The notes under the pieces are model-generated. The model ran no database searches. It saw only the letters and a list, made by a program, of their open reading frames with translations, and was not told the DNA's origin. The position numbers and the translations under genes are program-made. DNA of 40,405 nt, from contig NZ_JAMZIK010000138.1 in the NCBI RefSeq assembly GCF_024178315.1, positions 1 through 40,405 on the forward strand, read 5' to 3'. Shown one piece after another: positions 16,370 to 25,500 of the stretch (positions are counted from its first letter, which is position 1; the number at the start of each line of letters is the position of its first letter). Origin of the DNA: Siccirubricoccus soli (GTDB lineage: Bacteria; Pseudomonadota; Alphaproteobacteria; Acetobacterales; Acetobacteraceae).

Positions 16370-17716
16370 TCAACCCTCCGCCTCCGCATAGGGGTTGCTC
16401 GTCCCGCGCGTCTGCAGCCGCACCGGCACGCCGGGCATGTCGAAAGCCTCGCGGAAGCCGTTCACCAGGTAGCGGCGGTAGTCCTCCGGCAGCTCCTCCG
16501 CCCGCGTGCCGAACACCACCACCGTCGGCGGCCGCGCCTTCGGCATGGTGGCGTAGCGCAGCTTGATCCGGCGGCCATCCACCAGGGGCGGGGCATGGCG
16601 CGACAGCATCGCCTCGAACCAGCGGTTCAGCTCGCCGGTCGGGATGCGGCGGTTCCACAGCGCATAGGTGGCGCGGACGGCGGGCATCAGTTTCTCCACC
16701 CCGCGGCCGGTCTGGGCGGAGAGCGGCACGACGCTGAGGCCCTTGAGCTGGGCAAGGCTCGCCGTCAGCACGTCGTCCAGCCGCTTGCGCGCCGCCGTGC
16801 GGTCCTCCACCGCGTCCCATTTGTTGAGGGCGATGACGACGGCGCGGCCCTCGCGCTCGGCGAGGCGGGCGAGGCGCAGCTCCTGCTCCTCCATGCCCAG
16901 CAGCGCGTCCAGCACCAGCACCGCCACCTCGCACTCCTTCAGCGCGGCGATGGAGGCGGCGGCGGACATCTTCTCCAGCGCCTGCTCGATCCGGGCCTTC
17001 TTGCGCAGGCCGGCCGTATCGACCAGCCGCACCTTGCCGCCCGTGCTGTCGGTCCACTCGACGGCGACCGAATCGCGGGTCAGGCCCGGCTCCGGCCCGG
17101 TGATCATCCGCTCCTCGCCCAGCAGGGCGTTGAGCAGGGTGGATTTGCCGGCATTGGGGCGGCCGATGATGGCGAGCCGCAGCGGCCGGTCGGGCCCGCC
17201 CTCCTCCTCCTCCGCCGCCACCTCGGGCAGGGTCTCGCGCACCGCGTCATGCAGCCCGCCCATGCCGTCGCCATGCTCGGCGGAGACCGGGATGGGGTCG
17301 CCGAGGCCGAGCTCATAGGCCTCCAACGCCGCCTGGGTGCCGAGGCGGCCCTCCGCCTTGTTGGCCACCAGCAGCACCGGCACCGCCTGGCGGCGCAGCC
17401 AGGTGGCGAAGGCGCGGTCGCCGGGGGTCAGGCCGCTGCGGGCATCGATCACGAAGAGGACCAGATCGGCCTCCCGCACCGCGGCCTCGGAGCTGGCGCG
17501 CATGCGGCCCTGGATGGTCTCGGGCGGGGCTTCCTCGAGGCCGGCGGTGTCCAGCAGCCGGACCTTGCGGCCGCCGATGCGGGTCTCGCCCTCCTTGCGG
17601 TCGCGGGTGACGCCCGGGGTGTCATCGACGATGGCGATCTTCCGGCCCACCAGCCGGTTGAACAGCGAGGATTTGCCGACATTGGGCCGGCCGAGAATGG
17701 CGATGGTGGGGAGCAT
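16370..17716 (-). CDS. der: Ribosome biogenesis GTPase Der (EngA)
   Basis: 448 residues with two GTPase domains and a C-terminal KH-like domain. Domain 1 has GRPNVGKSS and DTAGLEE; domain 2 has GRPNAGKST (near residue 190), DTAGLRKKARIE and NKWD. The KH part ends with PEDYRRYLVNGFREAF. Domain 1 has NKAE instead of NKxD, a form seen in other alphaproteobacterial Der proteins. Der is needed for 50S assembly. I chose ATG 17716, where the protein begins directly with TIAILGRPNVGKS; a GTG at 17785 with AGGGGG upstream would add 23 unusual residues and cannot be excluded. It lies downstream of bamB, separated by a family 1 hairpin repeat. Confidence 0.95.
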   Translation of the reverse strand: MLPTIAILGRPNVGKSSLFNRLVGRKIAIVDDTPGVTRDRKEGETRIGGRKVRLLDTAGLEEAPPETIQGRMRASSEAAVREADLVLFVIDARSGLTPGDRAFATWLRRQAVPVLLVANKAEGRLGTQAALEAYELGLGDPIPVSAEHGDGMGGLHDAVRETLPEVAAEEEEGGPDRPLRLAIIGRPNAGKSTLLNALLGEERMITGPEPGLTRDSVAVEWTDSTGGKVRLVDTAGLRKKARIEQALEKMSAAASIAALKECEVAVLVLDALLGMEEQELRLARLAEREGRAVVIALNKWDAVEDRTAARKRLDDVLTASLAQLKGLSVVPLSAQTGRGVEKLMPAVRATYALWNRRIPTGELNRWFEAMLSRHAPPLVDGRRIKLRYATMPKARPPTVVVFGTRAEELPEDYRRYLVNGFREAFDMPGVPVRLQTRGTSNPYAEAEG

Positions 17717-17843
17717 AGGGGCTATGTAGGGCGGCGGAGCGCCGTTGTCGCCTCGGACTTCGGCGTTTCGCTCCTCGGACAACACGGCGGCACCCCCTGG
17801 CGGCAGGACCAGGGCGGCTGCCGCTACCCGGACCGCCCGGTGT

Positions 17844-17936
17844 CCTGCCGCGGCTTGGCCGTGGCAGGCTGTGCAAGGCCTCGGTAATCCATCGACTCCA
17901 GGGCCCCCACGGAGCCGCGTCAGCGGCTTCGTGGGG
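17844..17936 (-). repeat. Family 1 structured repeat, copy 2 (after bamB)
   Basis: On the minus strand it begins 2 nt after the bamB stop with a 14-bp hairpin (17905-17936, GTCA loop, one wobble), then a spacer and an 11-bp hairpin (17844-17868, TTG loop, one wobble). It shares GGCAGGCTGTGCAAGGCCTCGG with the other copies, but the hairpin arms are different and still complementary. It probably terminates the bamB transcript and separates it from der. Confidence 0.8.
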
Positions 17937-17938
17937 AG

Positions 17939-19282
17939 TTAGGCCCCGGGCCGCATCGCCACCAGATTGGCGTCCTCGGTCAGCAGGTAGAGCGTCTCCC
18001 CCGCCACCGCCCCGGCCTGCAGGCAGGCGGCAGAGAGACGGTTGCGGGCGATCAGCTCGCCATCCACCGGGTTCACCTCCACCATCTGGCCCAGCGTATT
18101 GGTCACGAGCAGCCGGCCGCCGGCCAGCAGGGGCGGGCCCCAGGTGAGAGGGTCGCGCCGCTTCTCCTCGTCCCGGTAGCGGCCGAGCGAGCGGAGCCAG
18201 CGCACCCTGCCGTCATCCCGGCCGAAGCAGACCAGATCGCCACCGGTGCTCACCAGGAAGAGCGCATCTCCGGCGGCCCAGGGCGTCTCGGCTGAAGCCA
18301 CCTCCCGCTCCCAGATCCGGCGGCCGGAGCGGAGATCGATGGAGATGGTGATGCCGCCGAGGCCGGTGGCGAAGACCCGGTTGCGGTCGATCACCGGCAG
18401 CGCCGTAATGGCGGCGATGTCCGCCAGCCCGCCGCCGCGGGCGGAGGCCAGGGTCTCGCTCCAGGCGGCGCGGCCATCCCCGGCGCGGATCGCCGCCAGC
18501 TCGCCGGAGCCGAAGCCGGCCACCACGATCTCCCCCATCACCGCCGGCGCCGGCAGGCCGAGCGCCATGGTGGTGGTGGGCTGGCCGCGATAGGTCCAGA
18601 GCCGGCTGCCATCCTCGACCGAGAGGGCGAGGAGCTGATTCTCCGTGGTTGGGACGTAGATGCGGTTGCCGGCGATGGTCGGGGCGCCGCGGGCCGGGGC
18701 GGGCAGGGAGACGCGCCAGCGCGGCTTGCCGTCCTCCGGGTTCAGCGCCAGCAGCTCCGCCATGCCGGTGGCGACATAGAGCGTGCCCTCGGCGAAGCCG
18801 AGGCCGGCACCGAGCGCACCGTCGCTGTCCCGGTCCGGCCGCGTGTCGAAGGACCAGCGGCGGCGGCCGGTGGCGGCGTCCAGCGCCGTCACCTCGCCAT
18901 AGACATCGGAGGCATAGGCGGTTCCCCCCGCCACCACCGGCGGGGCGACCAGCCGGCGGCGATAGCCGGAGCCGCTGCCGATGGAGCTGGACCAGGCCTG
19001 CCGCAGCCCCGTGCCGAGGGCGGGATGGCCCGGGGCATGGCTGATGGTGCCGCCCGCCTGCGGCCATTCCGCGACCGCTTCCGGGGCGGGCAGGTCGATC
19101 GGCCGGACATCGCCCTCATCCACGCCGAGCGGGCGCTCGGCGGCCAGCACCGGCCGGCGTTCCCCGGGCAGGGGGCGCTTCCGCTCGCCGAAGACGTTAT
19201 CGAAGGTGTCGGTGATGGTCTCGCAGCCGGCGAGCAGACCGGCGCTGCCGAGCAGCGCGGCCCTTCGGGTCGTGCCCCGCAT
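17939..19282 (-). CDS. bamB: Outer membrane assembly lipoprotein BamB-like (PQQ beta-propeller)
   Basis: 447 residues. It starts with a basic n-region and hydrophobic core ending in the lipobox LLAGC (Cys about residue 20), so it should be a lipoprotein facing the periplasm. The rest is a beta-propeller of PQQ-type blades, each with A-x-D-x-x-x-G-x-x-x-W patterns such as ALDAATGRRRWSF, LNPEDGKPRWRV, LSVEDGSRLWTY and IDLRSGRRIWE. BamB assists BamA in inserting outer-membrane proteins. Position next to a YfgM-like TPR protein and der is the classical yfgM-bamB-der order. ATG 19282 has AAGGGGGA just upstream; ATG 19306, overlapping the TPR gene stop, is an alternative start. Confidence 0.9.
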   Translation of the reverse strand: MRGTTRRAALLGSAGLLAGCETITDTFDNVFGERKRPLPGERRPVLAAERPLGVDEGDVRPIDLPAPEAVAEWPQAGGTISHAPGHPALGTGLRQAWSSSIGSGSGYRRRLVAPPVVAGGTAYASDVYGEVTALDAATGRRRWSFDTRPDRDSDGALGAGLGFAEGTLYVATGMAELLALNPEDGKPRWRVSLPAPARGAPTIAGNRIYVPTTENQLLALSVEDGSRLWTYRGQPTTTMALGLPAPAVMGEIVVAGFGSGELAAIRAGDGRAAWSETLASARGGGLADIAAITALPVIDRNRVFATGLGGITISIDLRSGRRIWEREVASAETPWAAGDALFLVSTGGDLVCFGRDDGRVRWLRSLGRYRDEEKRRDPLTWGPPLLAGGRLLVTNTLGQMVEVNPVDGELIARNRLSAACLQAGAVAGETLYLLTEDANLVAMRPGA

Positions 19283-19305
19283 TCGTCCCCCTTGCCCCCC
19301 CTGCA

Positions 19306-19950
19306 TCAGCCCCCCAACCCCGCCAGCAGCCGGCCGGCCCGGTCCCGCACCCCCTGGGGGGCCAGCGGGTCCGCGGCCAGGGCGGTCAGGCGCTGCTTCG
19401 CCTGCTCCGTCTCGCCCCGCTGCAGCGCGGCCAGCGCCAGCACCTCCGCCGCCGAGGCCCGCCAGGGGCCGTTGGCAAGCGGCGCCAGGCGGGATTCGAT
19501 CGCGGCGGCATCGCCGCCATCCAGCGCATGCATGCCCCAGAGCAGGGTGGCAAGGTCGCGATAGAGCGGATCTGCGCTGGCGTCCTTCGCCACCCGGTCC
19601 CAGCTCGCCAGCGCCGCCTCGCGCTCCCCCGCCTCGGCCTGCAAGGCGGCGGTGCGGAGCAGGGCCAGCACCCGGTAGCCCTCCGGCGCGGCGGCGGCCA
19701 GGCTGGCGAAGCGATCGGCCAACGCCTTGCGGTCGGGCTCGGGCGCCGTCGTGGCCTGGCTGGCGGCCAGATAGGCGGCGCCGGCCTTGGTGGCTTCCTG
19801 CCCCTGCCACCAGCGCCAGCCCTGCCAGCCCCCGGCGCCGAGGATGACGAGCACGGCCAGCCCCGCCACCACCCCGCCATAGCGGGCGAGCAGGCGCCGG
19901 GCGCGCTCGGCGCGAAGGTCTTCCTCCACCTCGTCGAAGATATCGGCCAC
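19306..19950 (-). CDS. Membrane-anchored tetratricopeptide protein, YfgM/TPR_21-like
   Basis: 214 residues starting at GTG 19950. A short charged N terminus (DIFDEVEEDLRAERARRLLARYG) is followed by one membrane helix (about 25-42, rich in Val/Leu/Gly) and then alpha-helical repeats of the TPR_21 type, with LAALQRGETEQAKQRLTALAAD-like helices near the end (about 178-199). This is the pattern of the E. coli YfgM protein, an inner-membrane protein facing the periplasm that works with SecYEG and chaperones. Its stop overlaps the alternative bamB start (TGATG), consistent with a TPR-bamB operon. Confidence 0.88.
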   Translation of the reverse strand: MADIFDEVEEDLRAERARRLLARYGGVVAGLAVLVILGAGGWQGWRWWQGQEATKAGAAYLAASQATTAPEPDRKALADRFASLAAAAPEGYRVLALLRTAALQAEAGEREAALASWDRVAKDASADPLYRDLATLLWGMHALDGGDAAAIESRLAPLANGPWRASAAEVLALAALQRGETEQAKQRLTALAADPLAPQGVRDRAGRLLAGLGG

Positions 19951-20033
19951 GCGGCGAAGCTTTCTCCCAGGGGCGCGGCGTGCATAGCAGCCGATTGGCG
20001 GGGCGTTAAGCCCAAGCGGGCTCCACTGCCGGG

Positions 20034-20534
20034 ATGCGCCCCTGCTTCCTCCTCCCGCTCCTGCTGCTGCCGGCCTGCGAGGCGGCGGTGCCGCTGACCG
20101 CCGGCCTGGGCGTCGCCCATGTCGCGTCGGTAACCATCATCGGGCGGACCCTGCCGGATGCGGCGGTCTCGCTCGTCAGCGGGCGGGAGTGCTCCTCGGT
20201 GCGGCTGGAGCGCGGCCTATCCTATTGCCGGACGGAGGAATTGCCGCCGGAGCCGCCGCCCTACTGCACCCGCTCCCTCGGCCGGGTGGATTGCTGGCGC
20301 AGCCCGCCCCTGGCCGTCCCGCGCCAGGTGGGGGTGGCGGATGGCCGGACCAGCCTGACCGCGTTGCAGGAGGCGCACCGGACCCGGCGCTGGGGCGACC
20401 TGTTCTGGGACCACCCGGACCCGGCGGAAACGGCGCGGCCCGTGGCGGCGCCGGCGGCGGTGGCGATGCCGGTGCTGGAGCCTATCGCCGCCCCGCGCGC
20501 TCGAGGGGAAATGGTTGGGTCGCCGGCGCCGTGA
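20034..20534 (+). CDS. Small predicted lipoprotein of unknown function
   Basis: 166 residues. The N terminus MRPCFLLPLLLLPAC has a short basic start, a leucine core and a lipobox-like LPAC, so Cys15 is a likely lipidation site. Four further cysteines occur as C-x(n)-C pairs in GRECSSVRLERGLSYCR and PYCTRSLGRVDCWR, which suggests two disulfide bonds outside the cytoplasm. The C-terminal third is Ala/Pro-rich. No family is recognised. It stands alone, divergent from the TPR-bamB genes, and a cluster of hairpins begins 6 bp after its stop. Confidence 0.7.
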   Translation: MRPCFLLPLLLLPACEAAVPLTAGLGVAHVASVTIIGRTLPDAAVSLVSGRECSSVRLERGLSYCRTEELPPEPPPYCTRSLGRVDCWRSPPLAVPRQVGVADGRTSLTALQEAHRTRRWGDLFWDHPDPAETARPVAAPAAVAMPVLEPIAAPRARGEMVGSPAP

Positions 20535-20540
20535 GAAGGC

Positions 20541-20627
20541 GGGGCGCCGCCCCAGACCCCGGCAGGGGCGCTGCCCCCATTGGCGGCAGTGCCGCCAACC
20601 TCCGCCGGGGACCGGACCGGTCCCCGG
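20541..20627 (+). repeat. Hairpin cluster, diverged relative of family 2
   Basis: Four perfect hairpins in 87 bp: GGGGC/GCCCC (20541-20553), GGGGC/GCCCC with GCT loop (20565-20577), TTGGCGGC/GCCGCCAA with AGT loop (20580-20598) and a 10-bp CCGGGGACCG stem (20605-20627). The 20637-20660 stretch GAGTTTCAGGCCCG resembles GAGTTTGAGGCCCG at 39948-39961, linking it to family 2. It starts just after the lipoprotein stop. Confidence 0.6.
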
Positions 20628-20695
20628 ACCCCGGTGTGAGTTTCAGGCCCGCTGATTCAGCCTGCAGCGCCCCCGCCGAACCGCGTCGCTTGGCG

Positions 20696-20788
20696 CCTGA
20701 CGCGGCTTCGCCGCGGCAGGCTGTGCGAGGCCCCGGGTAGCAGGCGCCATCCGGGGCCCCCATGACGTCGCGCAGCGACGTCATGGGG
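20696..20788 (-). repeat. Family 1 structured repeat, copy 3 (after SDR gene)
   Basis: Three hairpins: distal 20696-20720 (11 bp, TTC loop, one mismatch), middle 20729-20758 (GGCCCCGG/CCGGGGCC) and proximal 20758-20788 (perfect 14 bp, GCA loop). The proximal one faces the SDR stop codon at 20806. The core GGCTGTGCGAGGCCCCGGG is identical to copy 1 read on the opposite strand. Confidence 0.8.
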
Positions 20789-20805
20789 AGAAACGTCATG
20801 GGGAT

Positions 20806-21558
20806 CTAACAAGCCAGGTAGCCGCCATCCACATGCAACTCGGCGCCGGTGATGTAGCTGGACTCGTCCGAGGCGAGGAACAGGATGGCATTCGCCACCT
20901 CATCCACCTCGCCGGACCGGCCGAGCGGCACATGGCCGAGCATCTTGGCGCGGAACACCGGATCGGCCGTGGCGCCGCTGGTGCGCATCGGCGGCATCAG
21001 CCCGGGATGCACGCTGTTGCAGCGGATCCCCGCCGCCCCCTCCTGCGTCGCCACGGATTTCGTCAGCAGCCGCACCGCCGCCTTGGAGGCGTTGTAGGCG
21101 CAATGGATGCGTTCCTGCCCCACCACGCCGGAGATGGAGGAGAGATTGATGATGCTGCCCCCGCCGCCCTTCCGCATGGCCGCCACCGCGTATTTGGTGC
21201 CGAGGAAGACCCCCCGCCCGTTCACCGCCATGATCCGGTCCCAGAGCCCGGTGTCGTAGAGATCGTTGGTGGCGCTGCCGCTGATGCCGGCATTGTTCAC
21301 CAGCACATCCAGCCGGCCCCAGCGCGAAACGGCATCGCCCACCGCCGCCTCCCACTGCGCCTCCTCCGTCACGTCCAGCCTGCGGAACACCGCGGTGCCG
21401 CCGGCGGCCTTGATGCCGGCCACCACCGCCTCGCCCTCCGCCTCCAGCATGTCCGCGACCATGACCTTCGCCCCCTCCCGCGCGAAGATCCGGGCGGTGG
21501 CGGCCCCCATGCCGGAGGCGGCCCCCGAAATGATGGCGATCTTGTCGGCGAGGCGCAT
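20806..21558 (-). CDS. Short-chain dehydrogenase/reductase (classical SDR)
   Basis: 250 residues. The Rossmann motif SGAASGMGAA (11-20) and VADM with Asp36 point to NAD(H). NNAG is at 88-91, Asn113, the catalytic serine in NLSSISG, Tyr155 and Lys159 in YNASK complete the classical tetrad. The end LHVDGGYLAC is typical of the family. It should oxidise or reduce an alcohol/ketone; the substrate cannot be told. ATG 21558 has AGGA 11 nt upstream; the longer open frame starting at 21636 lacks a family match. Its stop is 17 nt from a family 1 hairpin, and that short gap contains a direct copy of a hairpin arm. Confidence 0.93.
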   Translation of the reverse strand: MRLADKIAIISGAASGMGAATARIFAREGAKVMVADMLEAEGEAVVAGIKAAGGTAVFRRLDVTEEAQWEAAVGDAVSRWGRLDVLVNNAGISGSATNDLYDTGLWDRIMAVNGRGVFLGTKYAVAAMRKGGGGSIINLSSISGVVGQERIHCAYNASKAAVRLLTKSVATQEGAAGIRCNSVHPGLMPPMRTSGATADPVFRAKMLGHVPLGRSGEVDEVANAILFLASDESSYITGAELHVDGGYLAC

Positions 21559-21684
21559 GACGTATCCTTCCCCTCCTGCGGCGTGGTTGGCGGCAGCCTC
21601 GCCCGGCCGGGGCGCCGGGGCAAGCGGCATCGCCACCGGTCACCCTACTGGCGATTCGCGGCGCCGCACCCCATACCCGGGCGC

Positions 21685-22356
21685 ATGACCGCCCCTTCCG
21701 CCCTCGGCCGGGCTGCCCCCGGCCATCGCGCCTGGCTGAACAGCCTCTTCGTGGACCACGCCCTGCTGCGGCTGGGCTGGCGCAATTGGGGGGTGGTGGA
21801 GAGCGGCCGGCTCTACCGCTCCAACCACCCGCTGCCCTGGCAGCTCAGGGAGGCGACGCGCCGCTTCGGGCTGCGCAGCGTGGTCAACCTCCGCGGCCAT
21901 CGCGCCGATTGCGGCTCGGACCAGCTCGGCCGGGCGGCGGCGGCCTCGCTCGGCCTCCTCCATGTCGATGCGCCCTTCGAGAGCCGCGGGGCGCCGCACA
22001 AGGACCGCATCCTGCGCCTGGCCGAGATCTTCCGCACCCTGCCGGAGCCGGTGCTGATCCACTGCAAATCCGGCGCCGACCGCACCGGCCTCGTCGCCGG
22101 GCTGTGGCTGCTGCTGCAGGGGCGGCCGGTGGCGGAGGCGGCGGCGCAGCTCAGCCTGCGCTTCGGCCATGTGCGGCGGAGCCGGACCGGCATCCTGGAC
22201 GCCTTCTTCGCCGCCTATGCCGCGGCGCAGGCCGAGAGCGGCAAGCCTTTCCTCGACTGGCTGCGGGAGGAGTACGACGAGGCGGCGCTGCGCCGCAGCT
22301 TCCAGTCCCGCCCTTGGGCCGACCGGCTGGTGGATGGCGTGCTGCGGCGGGAATAG
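21685..22356 (+). CDS. Cysteine-based protein phosphatase family (DSP/PTP-like)
   Basis: 223 residues from ATG 21685. The P-loop signature HCKSGADRTG (Cys127, Arg133) fits the HCx5R phosphatase family. Upstream, GRLYRSNHPLP and VVNLRGH match the start of bacterial DSP/PTP proteins that lie near lipid A or polysaccharide genes, and Asp95 could be the general acid. It may act on a phosphoprotein or phospholipid; similar proteins of the group have been described as tyrosine or lipid phosphatases. It is divergent from the SDR gene with 126 bp between, and has no obvious operon partner. Confidence 0.88.
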   Translation: MTAPSALGRAAPGHRAWLNSLFVDHALLRLGWRNWGVVESGRLYRSNHPLPWQLREATRRFGLRSVVNLRGHRADCGSDQLGRAAAASLGLLHVDAPFESRGAPHKDRILRLAEIFRTLPEPVLIHCKSGADRTGLVAGLWLLLQGRPVAEAAAQLSLRFGHVRRSRTGILDAFFAAYAAAQAESGKPFLDWLREEYDEAALRRSFQSRPWADRLVDGVLRRE

Positions 22357-22536
22357 GCGCGACCGCCTGATGCCAAGGGCCGTCGATCGTGACCGATCAA
22401 GGCCCTCAGTCGCCGAGCGGACCACGCGGCATTCGCGGGCCGCTTGCGCAGCCTCGGCACCCGTTGAAGACCGGTGCCGCTGGCATGAGGCGCCCTTCGC
22501 GCCGCCGGGTAGGGCGCCTCGCGGCGGGCACGCGCG

Positions 22537-22566
22537 GCGGCCGAGGCACCGCACCCCGGCGGCCGC
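22537..22566 (-). terminator. Possible terminator between phosphatase and RTX gene
   Basis: GCGGCCG (22537-22543) pairs with CGGCCGC (22560-22566) around a 16-nt loop, 8 bp beyond the RTX stop. Since the phosphatase gene converges here, it could serve both directions. No T-run. Confidence 0.4.
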
Positions 22567-22573
22567 GGGGCGT

Positions 22574-25500
22574 TCAGCCGAACAGCAGGTCCCCGGCGCC
22601 GAGCTGGCCCGGCAGCACGCCCTGCAGGGTCAGCGTCTCGCCATCGGCAAGGCTCAGCAGCAAATCCCCGCCCTGCGGCGTGCCGAGGGCCAGCAGCGCA
22701 GCCAGGCTGTGCACCCCGTAGCCGAGGAGCTGCAACCGGTCCACGCCCGGCGTGAAATCGCCGATGACGTCGCTGCCCTGGCCAGCCTGGACGATGAAGA
22801 GGTCGGCGCCCGCCTCGCCGAACAGCACGTCATTACCGCCCATGCCGTTCAGCGTGTCGTCCCCCGCGCCGCCCAGCAGCCGGTTCGCCGCCGTGCTGCC
22901 GATGAGGGTGTTGTTCAGGGCGTTGCCTACGCCGAAGACGAGGCTGCCGCGCAGCACCAGCCCCTCGATATTGGCGGGAAGGTAGTAGCCGGTGCCGCCG
23001 GTGTCGGCGATGATGGTGTCGTCGCCCTCGCCGGGGCGCTCGAAGACCAGGTCCTCCGGCGCATCCACGAGGAAGAGGTCGTTGCCCGTCCCGCCATGGA
23101 GCTGGTCGGTCTCGCCGAGGCCGCTGGCGCCGTCCAGCGTGTCCTGGCCGGCGCCGCCGAAGAGGTAGTCGCTGCCCGCGCCGGCCGCCAGGCTGTCATC
23201 GCCATCGCCGCCAAGGAGCGTGTCGCTGCCCGCGCCGCCGAAGACGCTGTCCTGCCCCTCCTCGGCGAGGATGAGGTTGTTGCCCTCATTGCCGGTGATG
23301 CGGTTGTCGCCCGCATTGCCGATGCCGAAGAGGTCGCCGGCGCCGGAGGCCAGGATCAGCACCTCGATCTCCGGCGACAGGGCGTAGCCGACGCCCGCCA
23401 TCACCGTGTCGATACCTTCGCCGGCGCGCTCCGTCACCCTGTCGGCCGGGTCGTCGATGTAAAAGAGGTCGTCGCCGGCGCCGCCGATCAGCCAGTCGGC
23501 GCCGCTGCCGCCCTCCAGCGTATCGTTGCCGTCGCCGCCGAAGACCGTGTCCTGCCCTGCACCGCCGGCCAGGGAATCGCGCCCGCCCTGGCCGGCCAGG
23601 AGATCCTCCCCCGCCTCCCCCAGCAGCGTGTCCGGGGCATCGGTGCCGGAGAGGGTGTCGTTGCCCTCGCCGCCCCAGAGGATGGCGCTGCTGCCGGAGA
23701 GGGCGAGGAGGATGGCATCGTGGCCGGCCCGGCCCTCGAACCGCTCGACATTGACGATGGCGCCGGGCGTCGCGCGCAGATCCAGCAGGTCGTTGGCCGC
23801 GGTATCGACCCAGCGGTCGAAACCATCCCCGCCATCGACGCTGTCGCGGAAGATGGCGGCGTTGGTGAAGCTGAGGGTCCAGGCGGTGACGGGGTCGAGT
23901 CGCAGCAGCAGACTGCCGGTGAAGCTGCCATCCGCGTCGGAGAGGACGACATCGTCCCCGGCGCCGCCGAGCAGCGTGTCCGCGCCGGTATAGCTGCCGA
24001 GATAGTCGTCGCCGTCGCCGCCCTCCAGCCAGTCATCGCCCGGCCCGCCATAGAGCGTGTCGCTGCCGCCGAGGCCGAGGATGGTGTCGTTGCCGTCGGC
24101 GCCATCGAAGACATTGGCCGCGCCATTGCCGGTGAAGCTGTTGCCGAGGCTGTTGCCGATGATGAAGCCCGTCGCGCCGGCGCTCTCGGTCAGGAGCAGC
24201 GCCTCGGCATTGGCCGGCAGGTCGAAGGCGAGGGCAGCGATGATGGTGTCGCTGCCCTCCCCGGCGAGCTCCATCACCACATCGCCGGCATTGTCCACGA
24301 AGAAGAGGTCGTTGCCGCGGCCGCCCTCCATCCGGTCGGCGCCGGCGCCGCCATCGATGGTATCGTCGCCCGCGCCGCCGATCAGGGTGTTGGCGGCGCT
24401 GCTGCCGAGGATGCTGTCGGCGAAGTCGCTGCCGCGAAGATTGGCGATCAGCACCAGCGTGTCCACGCCGCCCCAGCCATCCCGCACCTGACCGGCGCCG
24501 AGATTGGCCTGGATGCCGGCCGGGTCCCCGGCGTAATCCGCAGTGACGAGGGAGCCGGCATAGGGCGCGCGCAATAGGTCGTTGCCGGCGAGGCCGCGCA
24601 GGAAGGTAAGGGTGCCGGCCAGGGCGAGGCCGGTCATGTCGTCCGAGAGCTGGCTGCCCCAGGCGCTCTCGATGTTGCGCAGCGTGTCCGTGCCGCCCCA
24701 CTGGTCGGTGGCGATGCCGAGGGTGAGGTTCAGCCAGATGCCCTGGGTCGGCAGGGCGGAGCCGGGGGCGAGCACGTCGTAGAAGGCAGTGTCGTGGCCC
24801 CCGCCGCCATCCAGCGTGTCGTTGCCCGCGGCGCCGGCCAGGCGCTCATCGGCGGCGGAGCCGGTGATGCTGTCATTCCCCGCCCCGCCCACCGCCACCT
24901 GGATATTGGCGAGGCGGTCGGTGCCGCCGGGCTTCAGCGCATAGGCGCTTTCGACGATGCTGCCGAAGCTGGTGCGGGCCAGCATGATGGTGACGTTGCC
25001 GCTGCCCGCGTAGCGGTACTCGTTGATGCCGCCGCCGCCATCGACGGTCTTGTTGCCATTGGTGCCGGAGAGGATGACGTCGTCGAAGGCGGAGCCGAAC
25101 AGCGTGTCGTGGAAGGCGCTGCCGAGCAGCACGCGGCGGATGTTCACCAGCGTGTCGGTGCCGCCCCAGCCATCCGTCGCGGTGCCGAGGGCGAGGTTGA
25201 CCGCCACCGCCGCCGGGCTGTTGGCGTAGGAGAGCTGGATGCCGGTGGTGCCGTTGCCGATGATGCGGTCATGGCCGCCGCGGCCCTCCAGCGTCAGGGC
25301 GTAGAAGCTGGTGGCGGCGGCGCTGGCGTCGATCGTGTCGTTGCCGCTGGTGGCGGTGAGGGCGTGGACGAAGCTGAAGCGGTCCGTGGCGCCGCCCGGC
25401 TTCGCCACCGTGCCGGCATAGGCGCCGGTGAAGATGACGGAGAGCGGGCCGGCGAGGCCCGCATAGGTCAGCGCATTGCCGGCGCCGGCGCCGCCGGAGA

